Shown one piece after another: positions 16,751-25,518 of a DNA stretch of 64,000 bases. Within the stretch, counting starts at the first letter, position 1, and every line of letters begins with the position of its first letter. A program made the position numbers and the translations under genes. The notes beneath the pieces were generated by a model. That model was not told where the DNA came from. It did not search any database and saw only the letters and a list, made by a program, of their open reading frames with translations. Location of the stretch: NCBI RefSeq assembly GCF_900112155.1, contig NZ_FOKQ01000022.1, forward strand, positions 1 to 64,000, given 5' to 3'. This DNA comes from Hominimerdicola alba (GTDB taxonomy: Bacteria > Bacillota > Clostridia > Oscillospirales > Ruminococcaceae).

Positions 16751-16779
16751 ATTATATCACGCATATAAGCAAAAGTCAA
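16751..16779 (-). promoter_or_regulatory. Promoter of the sugar transferase gene
   Basis: On the minus strand TTGACT (16774-16779) and TATAAT (16751-16756) are separated by 17 bases. It diverges from the manC promoter some 300 bases away; the AT-rich stretch between (16780-17080) shows no gene. Confidence 0.85.
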
Positions 16780-17080
16780 CATTTTTAATCTTTTTCATCA
16801 CTATAAATAATATACACAGGTTTTTTTTAGTACAATTTCAAAATTATATATATACGTAAATTTGCGGAAATGATTTGTGCATAAATTTAATGAATTTAAA
16901 ACTAATTTACTTACTACATGTGCGCAATTTATGTGTAAAACACAGAAAATAGCGCTGTTATTTTGTTATCAATAATGTTAAATGGGGGACAGGATAATAT
17001 TTTAACATGGAAGAATGTGGATATTGTATTTTAGTTATCTTAATTGGTTAAAATAACCGATATAATTAAACGTGAGTTAC

Positions 17081-17109
17081 TTGACATATCGAACGAAATG
17101 CAGTACAAT
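17081..17109 (+). promoter_or_regulatory. Promoter of the manC operon
   Basis: TTGACA (17081-17086) and TACAAT (17104-17109) are separated by 17 bases. The start codon of manC is about 215 bases downstream, so the transcript has a long leader. Confidence 0.8.
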
Positions 17110-17264
17110 ATTAAATATATAATATATGTGATTTCACTGATTTGTTATAGATCAGTGTGATCCTAAAATAAAAAGGAATATTTATGTAAACGATATCACA
17201 AACCCATTATTAAGGTGTGTTGATGCTGTGTGAATTCACAGAAAAGGGGCTGATATCGCGTAAT

Positions 17265-17306
17265 AGCTTGTTATTGCCAGATCCTGACAATGGATGATAA
17301 CAAGCT
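17265..17306 (+). promoter_or_regulatory. Hairpin in the manC leader
   Basis: A perfect ten-bp stem (agcttgttat 17265-17274 with ataacaagct 17297-17306) encloses a 22-base loop with a smaller atcc/ggat stem. It ends a few bases before the GGGGG ribosome site of manC, so it could influence translation start. No T-run follows it. Confidence 0.55.
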
Positions 17307-17323
17307 GGACCGGGGGATATGGA

Positions 17324-18655
17324 ATGAATATAATCTTACTGTCCGGCGGAAGCGGAAAAAGGCTTTGGCCGCTATCAAATGATGTGCAAAGTAAACAATT
17401 CATACGTCTTTTCAAGAATGATGATGACGATTATGAGTCTATGCTGCAGCGTGTGTATCGTCAGATTACATCTGTAAGTGATGCGGGGATAACTATTGCG
17501 ACCTCTCGTTCACAGGTAAGCGCTATACGCAATCAGCTGAGCGATAAGGTATCTATATGTATAGAGCCCTGCAGGCGCGATACTTTTCCTGCAATAGCAC
17601 TTGCGTCGGAATATCTTCACGATGTGAAGAAAGTCGACAGGGACGAGTGCGTGATAGTATGTCCTGTTGACCCTTATGTTGACAATAGTTATTATGAGTG
17701 CGTAAAATCGCTGGAAGCCCATGTTAAGAACGGTGATACGAATCTTACGCTGATGGGCATTGAGCCTACTTATCCCTCTGATAAGTACGGATACATCATA
17801 CCTGAGAAAAAGGATACTGTCAGCCTTGTAAGGTCTTTCAAGGAAAAGCCCGATAAGGCGACTGCGGCGGAATACCTCAAACAGGGTGCGCTATGGAATG
17901 CAGGCGTGTTTGCCTTCAAACTTGGTTACCTTTTAGATAAGGTACAAGAGATAACAGGCTTTTCGGGCTATGATAAGATACTTGAAAAGTATGATACACT
18001 GGAAAAAATATCCTTTGACTACGCAGTAGTAGAAAAGGAGAGTTCTATAAAGGCAGTGCGTTATTCGGGTGACTGGAAAGATGTCGGCACATGGAACATG
18101 ATGGCTGAGGTCATGGCAGACGCTACAAAGGGCGATGTCACCCTTGATGATACCTGTAATAATACGCAGGTGGTCAATGAACTGGGTATACCTGTGCTGT
18201 GCATGGGCTGTCATGATATGGTGATAGCTGTCAGCGGTGACGGCATACTTGTATCGGATAAAGAGCGCAGCGGATATATGAAGCCTTATGTTGAGAAGAT
18301 CGCGGGTGATGTTCGCTACGCAGAGAAATCATGGGGCACCTACACGGTCATCGACACAGAACCCGGGGCTATGACTGTCAAGATAAAGATATTCGCGGGA
18401 AACAATATGAATTACCAGAGCCACGAGTATCGTGACGAAGTCTGGACTGTTATATCAGGCGATGGCAGGTTTATTCTTGACGGCAGGGAGATACCCGTTA
18501 AGCCTGGCGATACCGTTACAGCAAGGGCAGGCATGAAGCACATGATCATCGCTGATACAGATATGTCCCTCATTGAGGTGCAGATCGGTGAAGAGATCAG
18601 CAGGACGGACAAGATCATATACGAGAATGAACATTGTAAGGATAAGAAAAAATGA
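17324..18655 (+). CDS. manC: Mannose-1-phosphate guanylyltransferase / mannose-6-phosphate isomerase
   Basis: A 443-residue bifunctional-type enzyme. The nucleotidyltransferase half begins IILLSGGSGKRLWPLSN (residues 3-19), the pyrophosphorylase signature, and includes EKPDKATAAEYL and NAGVFAF. The C-terminal 100 residues form a cupin of the type II phosphomannose isomerase kind (MNYQSHEYRDEVWTVISGDG, then VKPGDTV). It would make GDP-mannose. ATG at 17324 is chosen over an in-frame ATG ten codons upstream because GGGGG stands eight bases before it and family members start at this point. Its stop overlaps the next gene's start (ATGA). Confidence 0.92.
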   Translation: MNIILLSGGSGKRLWPLSNDVQSKQFIRLFKNDDDDYESMLQRVYRQITSVSDAGITIATSRSQVSAIRNQLSDKVSICIEPCRRDTFPAIALASEYLHDVKKVDRDECVIVCPVDPYVDNSYYECVKSLEAHVKNGDTNLTLMGIEPTYPSDKYGYIIPEKKDTVSLVRSFKEKPDKATAAEYLKQGALWNAGVFAFKLGYLLDKVQEITGFSGYDKILEKYDTLEKISFDYAVVEKESSIKAVRYSGDWKDVGTWNMMAEVMADATKGDVTLDDTCNNTQVVNELGIPVLCMGCHDMVIAVSGDGILVSDKERSGYMKPYVEKIAGDVRYAEKSWGTYTVIDTEPGAMTVKIKIFAGNNMNYQSHEYRDEVWTVISGDGRFILDGREIPVKPGDTVTARAGMKHMIIADTDMSLIEVQIGEEISRTDKIIYENEHCKDKKK

Positions 18656-19662
18656 GCGGCAACAACGAAAATAATTACGGATGGATATCTACCCTAAGAG
18701 GGTTTGCGGCATTGCTGGTATTTACCGCGCATCTGCCGATACCGTGGCCGGGTCAGATGGGATTTATCATCGGCAGGGCCGGAGTTGCTATATTTTTCCT
18801 TATCATGGGATATCTTGCGGTACAGGCAAGGCAGAAAAGAACGAGAAAACAGTATCTGTTCAACCGCTTTGTAAGAATGTACCCTGTTTTCTGGCTGATA
18901 CTGACAGCTACGTTCATCGCGAAGATAATCGTGTGGAGAGCGAGTCTTTTCGGGCATCTGAAAGACCTGTTGTTCAATATGACGCTGTTCAATGAATTTC
19001 TTGGGTCGGACTGCATAATCGGTACAAGCTGGATGATGCCCATACAGGTCTGCTTCTTTGTGGCGCTGGCTGTGCTTTCGGCGGATTTCTTCGAGTATGC
19101 CAGTGAAAAGACCATTGAGAATATATTTATCGCTGGCGGCGGATTTACGGTGTTTATCTCGCTGCTGAGATTTATAACAGACAAGCCGTTCCCGACTGCT
19201 TTCGGACTGCTGTTATTGCTTGGTCTGATAGGTATACAGTACAAGGAATACGGTGGTAACAACAGCATTTCATACGGCGATATCCACGGTGTTTCCAGAT
19301 ATCTGGAAATATATGCGGTCGCTTTTGTACCCAGCGTAATACTTGCGTACAAATGGGATGCGATCGGATACATTGCGGCGTATGTGATAGGTATTGCACT
19401 GTTCGTGCTTGCGGATAAGTACAAGGTCTCGGTTGAGGCTATGAACAAGCTGGGTAGCGTGGGATTCTCATTCTTCCTGGTGTCTGATATACCGCATATC
19501 ATCCTTGAAAAGATCATTATTACGAACGGTTCGGTGATAAAGCTGGTACTGTTCATTGTGATAAAATTCGCGGCAAGTCTGGGTCTGGCTCATCTGCTGA
19601 CAAAGTATGTGGAAAAGCCCATGCTCAGCAAAGCGAAAAGCATCGAAATGTCGATGAAATAA
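18652..19662 (+). CDS. Membrane acyltransferase (acyltransferase 3 family)
   Basis: A 336-residue membrane protein of the acyltransferase 3 (OafA/WecH-like) family. STLRGFAALLVFTAHL near residue 10 carries the conserved Arg and His, and RFVRMYPVFWLIL near 75 is the second family mark. About ten hydrophobic segments span the chain. It probably adds an acetyl or similar group to a polysaccharide residue. It overlaps manC by four bases, which implies translational coupling, and is followed by a glycosyltransferase in the same unit. Confidence 0.85.
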   Translation: MSGNNENNYGWISTLRGFAALLVFTAHLPIPWPGQMGFIIGRAGVAIFFLIMGYLAVQARQKRTRKQYLFNRFVRMYPVFWLILTATFIAKIIVWRASLFGHLKDLLFNMTLFNEFLGSDCIIGTSWMMPIQVCFFVALAVLSADFFEYASEKTIENIFIAGGGFTVFISLLRFITDKPFPTAFGLLLLLGLIGIQYKEYGGNNSISYGDIHGVSRYLEIYAVAFVPSVILAYKWDAIGYIAAYVIGIALFVLADKYKVSVEAMNKLGSVGFSFFLVSDIPHIILEKIIITNGSVIKLVLFIVIKFAASLGLAHLLTKYVEKPMLSKAKSIEMSMK

Positions 19663-19682
19663 TTAATGTAGAGGCTTCGATT

Positions 19683-20837
19683 ATGAAAAAGATCTTACAT
19701 ATTTCAAAATACTATTATCCCTTTATAGGCGGAGTTGAGGAGGTCGCGGCTGACATAACTCTGGCGCTGAAAGGGGAGGATTATGAGCAGAAGATCATCT
19801 GCTTTAATGAAGATTCCACCACGGACGGCGTGACGACCCACAGGGGCGAGACGGTTCATGATGACGTTAACGGTGTTGAGGTCATTCGCTGCGGCTCGGT
19901 GGCAAAAGTGGCTTCTCAGGCACTTTCCGTGACTTACTACAAGGAACTCAAAAACGTGATGGAGAACTACAAGCCCGATATCATCGTGTTCCATTATCCA
20001 AACCCCTTTGTATCGCAGCTGCTGCTGAGATACAAAAAGAAGGATTTCAAACTGGTGGTCTACTGGCATCTGGATATCACAAAGCAGAAGATGCTCTCGA
20101 AGTTTTTTTACCGCCAGAACATCGAACTGCTTGAAAGGGCTGACAGGATCATCGCCACAAGCCCTAACTACATAAAGGGAAGTCCTTTCCTTAGACGTTT
20201 CAAAGACAAGTGTACAGTAATACCCAACTGCATCAACAATGAACGACTGAAAGTTACACCCGAGATAGAGGAACTTGCGGCTAAGATTCGCAACAAGTAC
20301 AAGGATAAGACTATCTGCTTCGGACTGGGCAGACATATCCCTTACAAGGGCTTTATAAAGCTGGTCGAGGCGAGCCGTTATCTTGATGACAAGTTTGCTA
20401 TCCTTATCGGTGGCAAGGGCGAGCTGACAGGTATGCTGATGAAAGAAGCATCTGGCGACAGCAAGGTGCATTTCCTTGGAAAGATCAGCGACACCGAGCT
20501 TATCGCTTGTCTGATGGCTTGTGATATCTTCTGCTTCCCGTCGGTAACAAAGAACGAAGCTTTCGGCATCGCGCTGGCAGAGGGTATGTATTTCGGCAAG
20601 CCTGCGGTGACTTTCACTATCCCCGGCAGCGGAGTCAACTATGTAAATGTAAAGGACGTTACGGGTCTTGAATGTCCAAACTCTGACAGCAAGGCTTATG
20701 CTGATGCTCTTGAAAAGCTGGCAGGCGATCCCGAATTGAGGGAAAAGTTTGGCAGTGCCGGCAGGCAAAGAGTGCTGGATAATTTTACCTATGATATCTT
20801 TGCTGATAACATTAAGAAAATGATAAAAGAACTGTGA
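19683..20837 (+). CDS. Family 4 glycosyltransferase
   Basis: A 384-residue GT4 enzyme. KKILHISKYYYPFIGGVEE at the N-terminus is the classic GT4 glycine-rich start; the donor domain has CFGLGRHIPYKGFIKLVEA near 205-223 and FCFPSVTKNEAFGIALAEGM with the ExxxxxxxE pair near 285-302. Sharing an operon with manC makes a mannosyltransferase plausible (inference). RBS GAGG is eight bases before ATG. A strong symmetrical terminator follows. Confidence 0.9.
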   Translation: MKKILHISKYYYPFIGGVEEVAADITLALKGEDYEQKIICFNEDSTTDGVTTHRGETVHDDVNGVEVIRCGSVAKVASQALSVTYYKELKNVMENYKPDIIVFHYPNPFVSQLLLRYKKKDFKLVVYWHLDITKQKMLSKFFYRQNIELLERADRIIATSPNYIKGSPFLRRFKDKCTVIPNCINNERLKVTPEIEELAAKIRNKYKDKTICFGLGRHIPYKGFIKLVEASRYLDDKFAILIGGKGELTGMLMKEASGDSKVHFLGKISDTELIACLMACDIFCFPSVTKNEAFGIALAEGMYFGKPAVTFTIPGSGVNYVNVKDVTGLECPNSDSKAYADALEKLAGDPELREKFGSAGRQRVLDNFTYDIFADNIKKMIKEL

Positions 20838-20845
20838 TACGTGAT

Positions 20846-20877
20846 AAAAAGGCATCTTCCGCGGAAGATGCCTTTTT
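20846..20877. terminator. Bidirectional terminator after the manC operon
   Basis: A perfect palindrome of about 15 bp, aaaaaggcatcttcc with ggaagatgcctttttt, is flanked by A and T runs on both sides, so it can act on both strands. It ends the manC operon. Confidence 0.93.
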
Positions 20878-20898
20878 TAATGCGGTTATTCGATAGCA

Positions 20899-20931
20899 AA
20901 AAACGACAGCTTCCGAAAAAGCTGCCGTTTT
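20899..20931 (-). terminator. Terminator of secreted protein gene 1
   Basis: Arms aaaacgacagctt and aagctgccgtttt pair with one mismatch around a short loop and end in a T-run on the minus strand, 30 bases past the stop codon of the secreted protein gene at 20961. Confidence 0.85.
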
Positions 20932-20960
20932 GATTATCATGATCAATCCGCTTGTACGAA

Positions 20961-21205
20961 TTACTTAACAGTAACAGTGATAGCGTTCTTGATAGCTCCT
21001 GTGGTATCCCACTTACCGTTAACTCTTGCAGCAACAGCAACCTTGTAGGTCATGCCGGGAGTCAGGTTCTTAGGAGTGATGTAGCTGTTTGTAGTGATGT
21101 TAGAAGTCTGAACTCTCCACTTGCCAGCCAGGTATACAGCGATGCCGTACTTGTCAGCGCCCTGTACCTTGTCCCAAACGAACTGGATTTGGTGATACTG
21201 AGAGT
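20961..21205 (-). repeat. Duplicated Fn3-like coding segment, copy in gene 1
   Basis: The last 245 bases of the gene at 20961 closely match the last 245 bases of the gene at 22506 (22506-22750), with equal length and most bases the same, whereas the middles of the two genes differ strongly. This fits module duplication followed by sequence homogenisation. Confidence 0.85.
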
Positions 21206-22118
21206 TGGTAACAGCTCTGAAGTTCTTAGGAACAGTGTCGGAAGTAGTAGAGGACTGACCTACAACTGCAGTAGCAGTATTGATGCCGTATACGAGGTTA
21301 CCACTGATAGCGTCGCCTGTCAGGGTGGGCTTGTCGATATTGAGGGTCAGCTTGGAACCGTTAGGATTAGCGTTGCTCTTTACCTTCAGTGTGAATGTAC
21401 CCAGCAGGTTGCCGCTGAGTGTTGCAGCGGAAGATACATTGTAGAATGCGCTGGTGTACTCGCCGCTAGCGTAGTTATCCAGGCTGCTCAGAGCGCTTGA
21501 TGCGAAAGAGAAGCTTACGTCTTCGAATACGTTCTTGTCTACGTTCAGAGTCATAGTACCGGCAGAGATCTGGTTGTTTGTCAGACCGCTGAGGTATACG
21601 GGAACAGTAACGTAAGAATTGCTGACAGTGGATGTACCCAGCTGCAGGTTAGCCTTTACACTGCAGAGTGTTCTCATAGGAGTCTGGGTCCTCTCACCTG
21701 TAGACTTGTTGACCTTAACAGCGTAGATGTGCGCGCCGTTCATAGCAGAAGTCATGTTAACGGTGATAGCCTTTGTAGTATAGTTCAGCTTTGTCCAGTT
21801 GAACTGATCGATCTTGTTTGTGCCCTTGGTAGCGCTGGAGCTGTAGTACCACTCATAAGTAAAACCGTTGGTACCATAAGCCTTATCCTGAGTGCCGAGG
21901 ATAACTTCCATTGTGAAAGAGCTGCCTACTGCACAGTAAAGGTCGCCTGTGAAATATGTGCCATCATACTCGAAATCGCTGATATCAGCTGCGCTGGCTA
22001 CGATAACATTGCCAGCATTTGCGAATGTTGCGGGAACAATGCCTGCAGCGGTAGATCCCATGATTGCTACTGCTGAAAGAACTGCTGCGCATTTGCTTAC
22101 AACTTTTGTCATGTTCAT
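20961..22118 (-). CDS. Secreted protein with cohesin-like and Fn3-like modules (1)
   Basis: A 385-residue exported protein. A signal peptide ends near ASA at about residue 43. Residues 45-155 form an Ig-like beta region (YFTGDLYCAVGSSFTMEV; MNGAHIYAVKV). Residues about 158-285 resemble a cohesin or cohesin-like beta sandwich: TVPVYLSGLTNNQISAGT, a LNVDKNVFE strand, and LLGTFTLKVKSNANPNGSKL. The last 85 residues are Fn3-like (FVWDKVQGADKYGIAVYLAG; LTPGMTYKVAVAARV). No dockerin, sortase signal or S-layer repeat is visible. It and its paralogue at 22506 have separate promoters and terminators and sit between polysaccharide units. Function unknown; a cell-surface or matrix binding role is inference. 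Confidence 0.75.
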   Translation of the reverse strand: MNMTKVVSKCAAVLSAVAIMGSTAAGIVPATFANAGNVIVASAADISDFEYDGTYFTGDLYCAVGSSFTMEVILGTQDKAYGTNGFTYEWYYSSSATKGTNKIDQFNWTKLNYTTKAITVNMTSAMNGAHIYAVKVNKSTGERTQTPMRTLCSVKANLQLGTSTVSNSYVTVPVYLSGLTNNQISAGTMTLNVDKNVFEDVSFSFASSALSSLDNYASGEYTSAFYNVSSAATLSGNLLGTFTLKVKSNANPNGSKLTLNIDKPTLTGDAISGNLVYGINTATAVVGQSSTTSDTVPKNFRAVTNSQYHQIQFVWDKVQGADKYGIAVYLAGKWRVQTSNITTNSYITPKNLTPGMTYKVAVAARVNGKWDTTGAIKNAITVTVK

Positions 22119-22243
22119 CTAAAAGACCTCCATATTAATTTAGTGTTTACGTCAAGTACTATCGGGTCATTATACAGTTTTTCCAAAAACCGCCAATTCT
22201 ATAAAGCCTATTCTCCCTATGAACCGATTTCTTAACTTATTTA

Positions 22244-22272
22244 ATTATATCATATCATCCAAACGCTTGCAA
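22244..22272 (-). promoter_or_regulatory. Promoter of secreted protein gene 1
   Basis: On the minus strand TTGCAA (22267-22272) and TATAAT (22244-22249) are separated by 17 bases, about 125 bases upstream of the start codon. The RBS is GGAGG, eight bases before ATG. Confidence 0.75.
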
Positions 22273-22444
22273 TAGTTAAAATAAATAAATATTTTGGCTG
22301 GCGTTTATCACATTAGTATAATTATATATATTCTAACAATTTGTACACAATACAACTTTTATTTAGGCACTTTTGGGGAAGCTTAGTATATTTTATATAA
22401 GATAAAATTTTTATATAACGTCATTGAAGCACTGAACAAACGAA

Positions 22445-22473
22445 ACCGACAGCCTCTTGAAGAAGCTGTCGGT
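22445..22473 (-). terminator. Terminator of secreted protein gene 2
   Basis: Nine-bp arms accgacagc and gctgtcggt enclose an 11-base loop and are followed on the minus strand by a T-rich run. It lies about 35 bases past the stop codon of the gene at 22506. Confidence 0.75.
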
Positions 22474-22505
22474 CTGATATCATATCATGATCGCTTGTGT
22501 TAATA

Positions 22506-22750
22506 TTACTTAACGGTAACGGTAACAGCGTTCTTGATAGCGCCTGCGGTATCCCAAGTGCCGTTTACTCTTGCAGCGATAGCGACCTTGTAGGTCATGC
22601 CGGGAGTCAGATTTTTAGGAGTTACGAAGCTGTTTGTAGTGATGTTGGAAGTCTGGATCCTCCACTTGCCTGCCAGGTATACAGCGATGCCGTACTTGTC
22701 AGCACCCTGTACCTTATCCCAAACGAACTGTACCTGATGATACTGAGTGC
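22506..22750 (-). repeat. Duplicated Fn3-like coding segment, copy in gene 2
   Basis: Partner of the segment at 20961-21205; both encode the 80-85-residue Fn3-like C-terminal module with near-identical runs such as VQGADKYGIAVYLAGKWR. Confidence 0.85.
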
Positions 22751-23705
22751 TGTAATTTACCTTTATATTAGAAGGTACTGTAGCTGAGCTGCCGGAAGAA
22801 CCGATGGAAGTACCTGCATAGGACATACCGTAAATGATGGTGCCCTCGTACTTGTCAGCGCTGCCGTACAGAGAAGAGGTCTGATCCTCTACCATATCTA
22901 TATTAAGGCTTGTAACGCCGGACTTGGGCTTAACGTACAGATAACCGAATACGTTGTCAGAACCCAGGACGGCAGGAGTCATAACAGTTGCATACTGCAG
23001 ACGATAGTAGTTGGGCACCTTTTCAACTCTGTCGGTGTTGCCGTCGTTGTCGTCGTCGATGGGGTTATTCTGCTGGAAGAAGCCTGCGCCCATGTTGTCG
23101 CCTGCTACTGCCCAGTTGTCATCGTTGTACTCGAACTTGATAGCATCGATAGAAGAGGTAGTTACCTTGAAGCCCGGGCAGAAAGTGCCGATAGCGTTGT
23201 CTCTCAGACCTGTTATGGTCAGGGGGATCTTGTAGTAGCCGTTGCTCTGCAGAACGGGAGTACCCAGCTTAGCGGAAGCCTGAGCTGCACTCAGAGTTCT
23301 GGCGCTGGTCTCCTCAACGAGGTTTCTGTCGGTATCGGTAACTACACATCTGATGTGAGCGCCGTTCAGCTTGCTTGTCATGGTGCCTGTCAGGGTATCA
23401 GTGGTCATGCCTGAAAGATTCTGCCAGCTGTAGTTAGTGCCGTAGTAAGCTACCTGCCACTGGAACTTAGCGTTCTTTACCCAAGGACCAAGAGTTACCT
23501 TGAATGTGAACTTGCTGCCAACATTTACGAACTGGTCGCCTGTGTAGCTAGTTGCATTCCAGTCGGGGATAGAGTCTGCACTGGCAACGACTGCACTGCT
23601 GCTGAAGCTTGCTACTGCAGAAGGAACTGCGCCTGCTGCGGGCATCATTACTGTCATTGCGCAAAGGATAGCTGTTGCTTTGCTTGCTGTTTTTGTCATT
23701 TTCAT
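22506..23705 (-). CDS. Secreted protein with cohesin-like and Fn3-like modules (2)
   Basis: A 399-residue exported paralogue of the protein at 20961. The reading frame is open further upstream, but the start is set at the ATG at 23705, eight bases from GGAGG and beginning KMTKTASKATAIL, a signal peptide that matches the paralogue. Residues 45-135 repeat the Ig-like layout (YTGDQFVNVGSKFTFKVTLG; LNGAHIRCVV). The middle (about 150-300) keeps cohesin-like strands (YYKIPLTITGLRDNAIGT, VFGYLYVKPKSG) but has an Asp/Asn-rich insert, NNPIDDDNDGNTDRVEK, that looks like a calcium-binding loop. The C-terminal 85 residues are the shared Fn3-like module. Function unknown. Confidence 0.75.
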   Translation of the reverse strand: MKMTKTASKATAILCAMTVMMPAAGAVPSAVASFSSSAVVASADSIPDWNATSYTGDQFVNVGSKFTFKVTLGPWVKNAKFQWQVAYYGTNYSWQNLSGMTTDTLTGTMTSKLNGAHIRCVVTDTDRNLVEETSARTLSAAQASAKLGTPVLQSNGYYKIPLTITGLRDNAIGTFCPGFKVTTSSIDAIKFEYNDDNWAVAGDNMGAGFFQQNNPIDDDNDGNTDRVEKVPNYYRLQYATVMTPAVLGSDNVFGYLYVKPKSGVTSLNIDMVEDQTSSLYGSADKYEGTIIYGMSYAGTSIGSSGSSATVPSNIKVNYSTQYHQVQFVWDKVQGADKYGIAVYLAGKWRIQTSNITTNSFVTPKNLTPGMTYKVAIAARVNGTWDTAGAIKNAVTVTVK

Positions 23706-23734
23706 TAAAAAGACCTCCATATAAAAAAACGTTT

Positions 23735-23892
23735 TTACGTTCGGGCATTTTCTCTGCCCGAAGCGTCTCCTTATGCAGCCAAAGATCATATCCGAAAAGC
23801 TTTGTCACAGCTGTTTGCTGATTCTCTTATGCTGTGATATGAACTTGTCCGATCCGATAAATGTTTTATCGGATGATCCATGACTGTCCCAT
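23735..23892 (-). promoter_or_regulatory. Structured leader of secreted protein gene 2
   Basis: The transcript from the promoter at 23893 has a leader of nearly 190 bases. It holds a ten-bp hairpin atccgataaa/tttatcggat (23852-23874) and, close to the start codon, a cgggca/tgcccg stem (23743-23761) followed on the minus strand by an aacgt/acgtt mini-stem and seven T. The latter resembles a small terminator placed just before the RBS, so attenuation is possible. Confidence 0.45.
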
Positions 23893-23921
23893 ATTATAGC
23901 ATCTAACAGAGGCGGTTTCAA
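23893..23921 (-). promoter_or_regulatory. Promoter of secreted protein gene 2
   Basis: On the minus strand TTGAAA (23916-23921) and TATAAT (23893-23898) are separated by 17 bases. Confidence 0.78.
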
Positions 23922-24487
23922 CGGAAATATTACATAAAAAATGTTTGGCTTGTTTATTAACTTAATACAAAGAATAAAATAATTAATTGATGTTTAAGTA
24001 ATTGTTTTGGTAATCTCCGATAATTGTTTTCGCAGATTTGGCAATTTCGTACACGATTAAGTAAAAAATAATTTGTCGATAGAGGAATTTTGATATATAG
24101 CAAGGATTGATATTTGTAGAATTTGGTAATAATATTTTAATGGTTAGGTTCGCGATATGATTTGTTAAATTCATGATATTTTCTGCGGAGATATGTGTTT
24201 ATCGATATATTTGGTGAGTTTAAAATTCTGATATGCCTGATTAAATATCAGAATTTTAAGTGAGAATTGCTGTTTCGGATACTTATACGAAATATCGAAA
24301 ATATGATTAAAGTTTTCGAAAAATTTGTAAGTCTACTATAATTCATGCGTGTTGGAAATTAATCGATTTTGTTCATTTACTGTTCATTTACCTGAAAATG
24401 TAAGCGGTATTTACTGCTTTTGAAGCTCCTTCAGTTTCAAATCGACATAACAGCGCCGAGAATTCATTCTATTTTTACAAGAGGGAT
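23922..24487. other. AT-rich intergenic region without a gene
   Basis: About 560 bases of very AT-rich DNA separate the secreted-protein genes from the rml operon. Only one short unconvincing reading frame is present. An inverted pair, aaaattctgatat and atatcagaatttt near 24220-24255, is the one clear structure. No RNA gene was recognised. Confidence 0.6.
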
Positions 24488-24516
24488 TTGACATATACGC
24501 TAAAAAATAGTATAAT
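24488..24516 (+). promoter_or_regulatory. Promoter of the rml / nucleotide-sugar operon
   Basis: Perfect TTGACA (24488-24493) and TATAAT (24511-24516) boxes with 17 bases between them, about 100 bases upstream of rmlA. Confidence 0.92.
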
Positions 24517-24618
24517 ATAAGGGATAATTATTAGTACGGCGGGCTGTGTTTCAAATTGTCGCTTTTGCACAGACGAAATACACAGCTGATATATACATTA
24601 ATAATGGGAGTGATCGAG

Positions 24619-25506
24619 ATGAAAGGTATTATACTCGCCGGCGGTTCCGGCACAAGACTCTATCCATTAACAATGGTAACATCGAAACAGCTTCTGCCTG
24701 TTTATGACAAGCCTATGGTCTACTATCCTTTGTCAACGCTGATGCTGGCCGGTATAAAGGATATACTCATAATATCCACCCCCACCGACCTGCCGAATTT
24801 TGAAAGGCTTCTCGGTGACGGTTCGGAGTACGGTATCAGCCTTTCTTATAAGGTACAGCCTTCACCTGATGGGCTGGCACAGGCTTTTATTCTCGGTGAA
24901 GAATTCATTGGCGACGATGCCTGCGCTATGGTGCTGGGGGACAATATTTTCTATGGCAACGGTTTCGGACGTATCCTGCGTACCGCCAAGGAAAATGCCG
25001 AGAATAATGCACGTGCGACGGTTTTCGGCTACTATGTTCCCGACCCCGAGCGTTTCGGCGTGGTTGAATTTGACGATAAGGGACAGGCGGTTTCCATTGA
25101 GGAAAAGCCCAAGGAGCCCAAGTCAAACTATGCAGTTACGGGACTTTACTTCTATCCCAAGGGAGTTTCTGCCCGCGCAAATGCTGTAAAGCCTTCGGCT
25201 CGCGGTGAGCTGGAGATAACCACCCTCAACGAGATGTATCTTGATGACGGTCTGCTGGATGTTCAGCTGCTGGGCAGAGGTTTTGCATGGCTGGATACAG
25301 GTACGATGGACAGTCTTGCGGAGGCAACTAACTTCGTGCAGATGGTCCAGAACCGTCAGGGCATAGAAATTTCCGCCCCCGAGGAGATAGCCTTCATCAA
25401 CGGCTGGATAGACAAGGACGGACTGATGAAGTCTGCCGAAAAATACGGCAAATCTCCCTACGGTGCGCACCTCAAAAAGGTGGCAGAGGGTAAGATAAAA
25501 TACTAA
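24619..25506 (+). CDS. rmlA: Glucose-1-phosphate thymidylyltransferase
   Basis: A 295-residue RmlA, which makes dTDP-glucose from glucose 1-phosphate and dTTP. The signature [16 protein letters not shown] stands at residues 3-18, with [16 protein letters not shown] after it, then [10 protein letters not shown] and the active-site segment [28 protein letters not shown] split over 155-185. Length is that of the classic short RmlA. The frame is open 21 codons further upstream, but ATG at 24619 has GGGAG eight bases before it and matches the family start. First gene of a seven-gene operon. Confidence 0.97.
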   Translation: MKGIILAGGSGTRLYPLTMVTSKQLLPVYDKPMVYYPLSTLMLAGIKDILIISTPTDLPNFERLLGDGSEYGISLSYKVQPSPDGLAQAFILGEEFIGDDACAMVLGDNIFYGNGFGRILRTAKENAENNARATVFGYYVPDPERFGVVEFDDKGQAVSIEEKPKEPKSNYAVTGLYFYPKGVSARANAVKPSARGELEITTLNEMYLDDGLLDVQLLGRGFAWLDTGTMDSLAEATNFVQMVQNRQGIEISAPEEIAFINGWIDKDGLMKSAEKYGKSPYGAHLKKVAEGKIKY

Positions 25507-25518
25507 GGAGCTTTTAAG

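Noticed and set aside
19704-20855. A 383-codon open frame antisense to the glycosyltransferase gene
   Set aside because: It mirrors a clear GT4 gene with motifs and ribosome site; the antisense product has no recognisable features.
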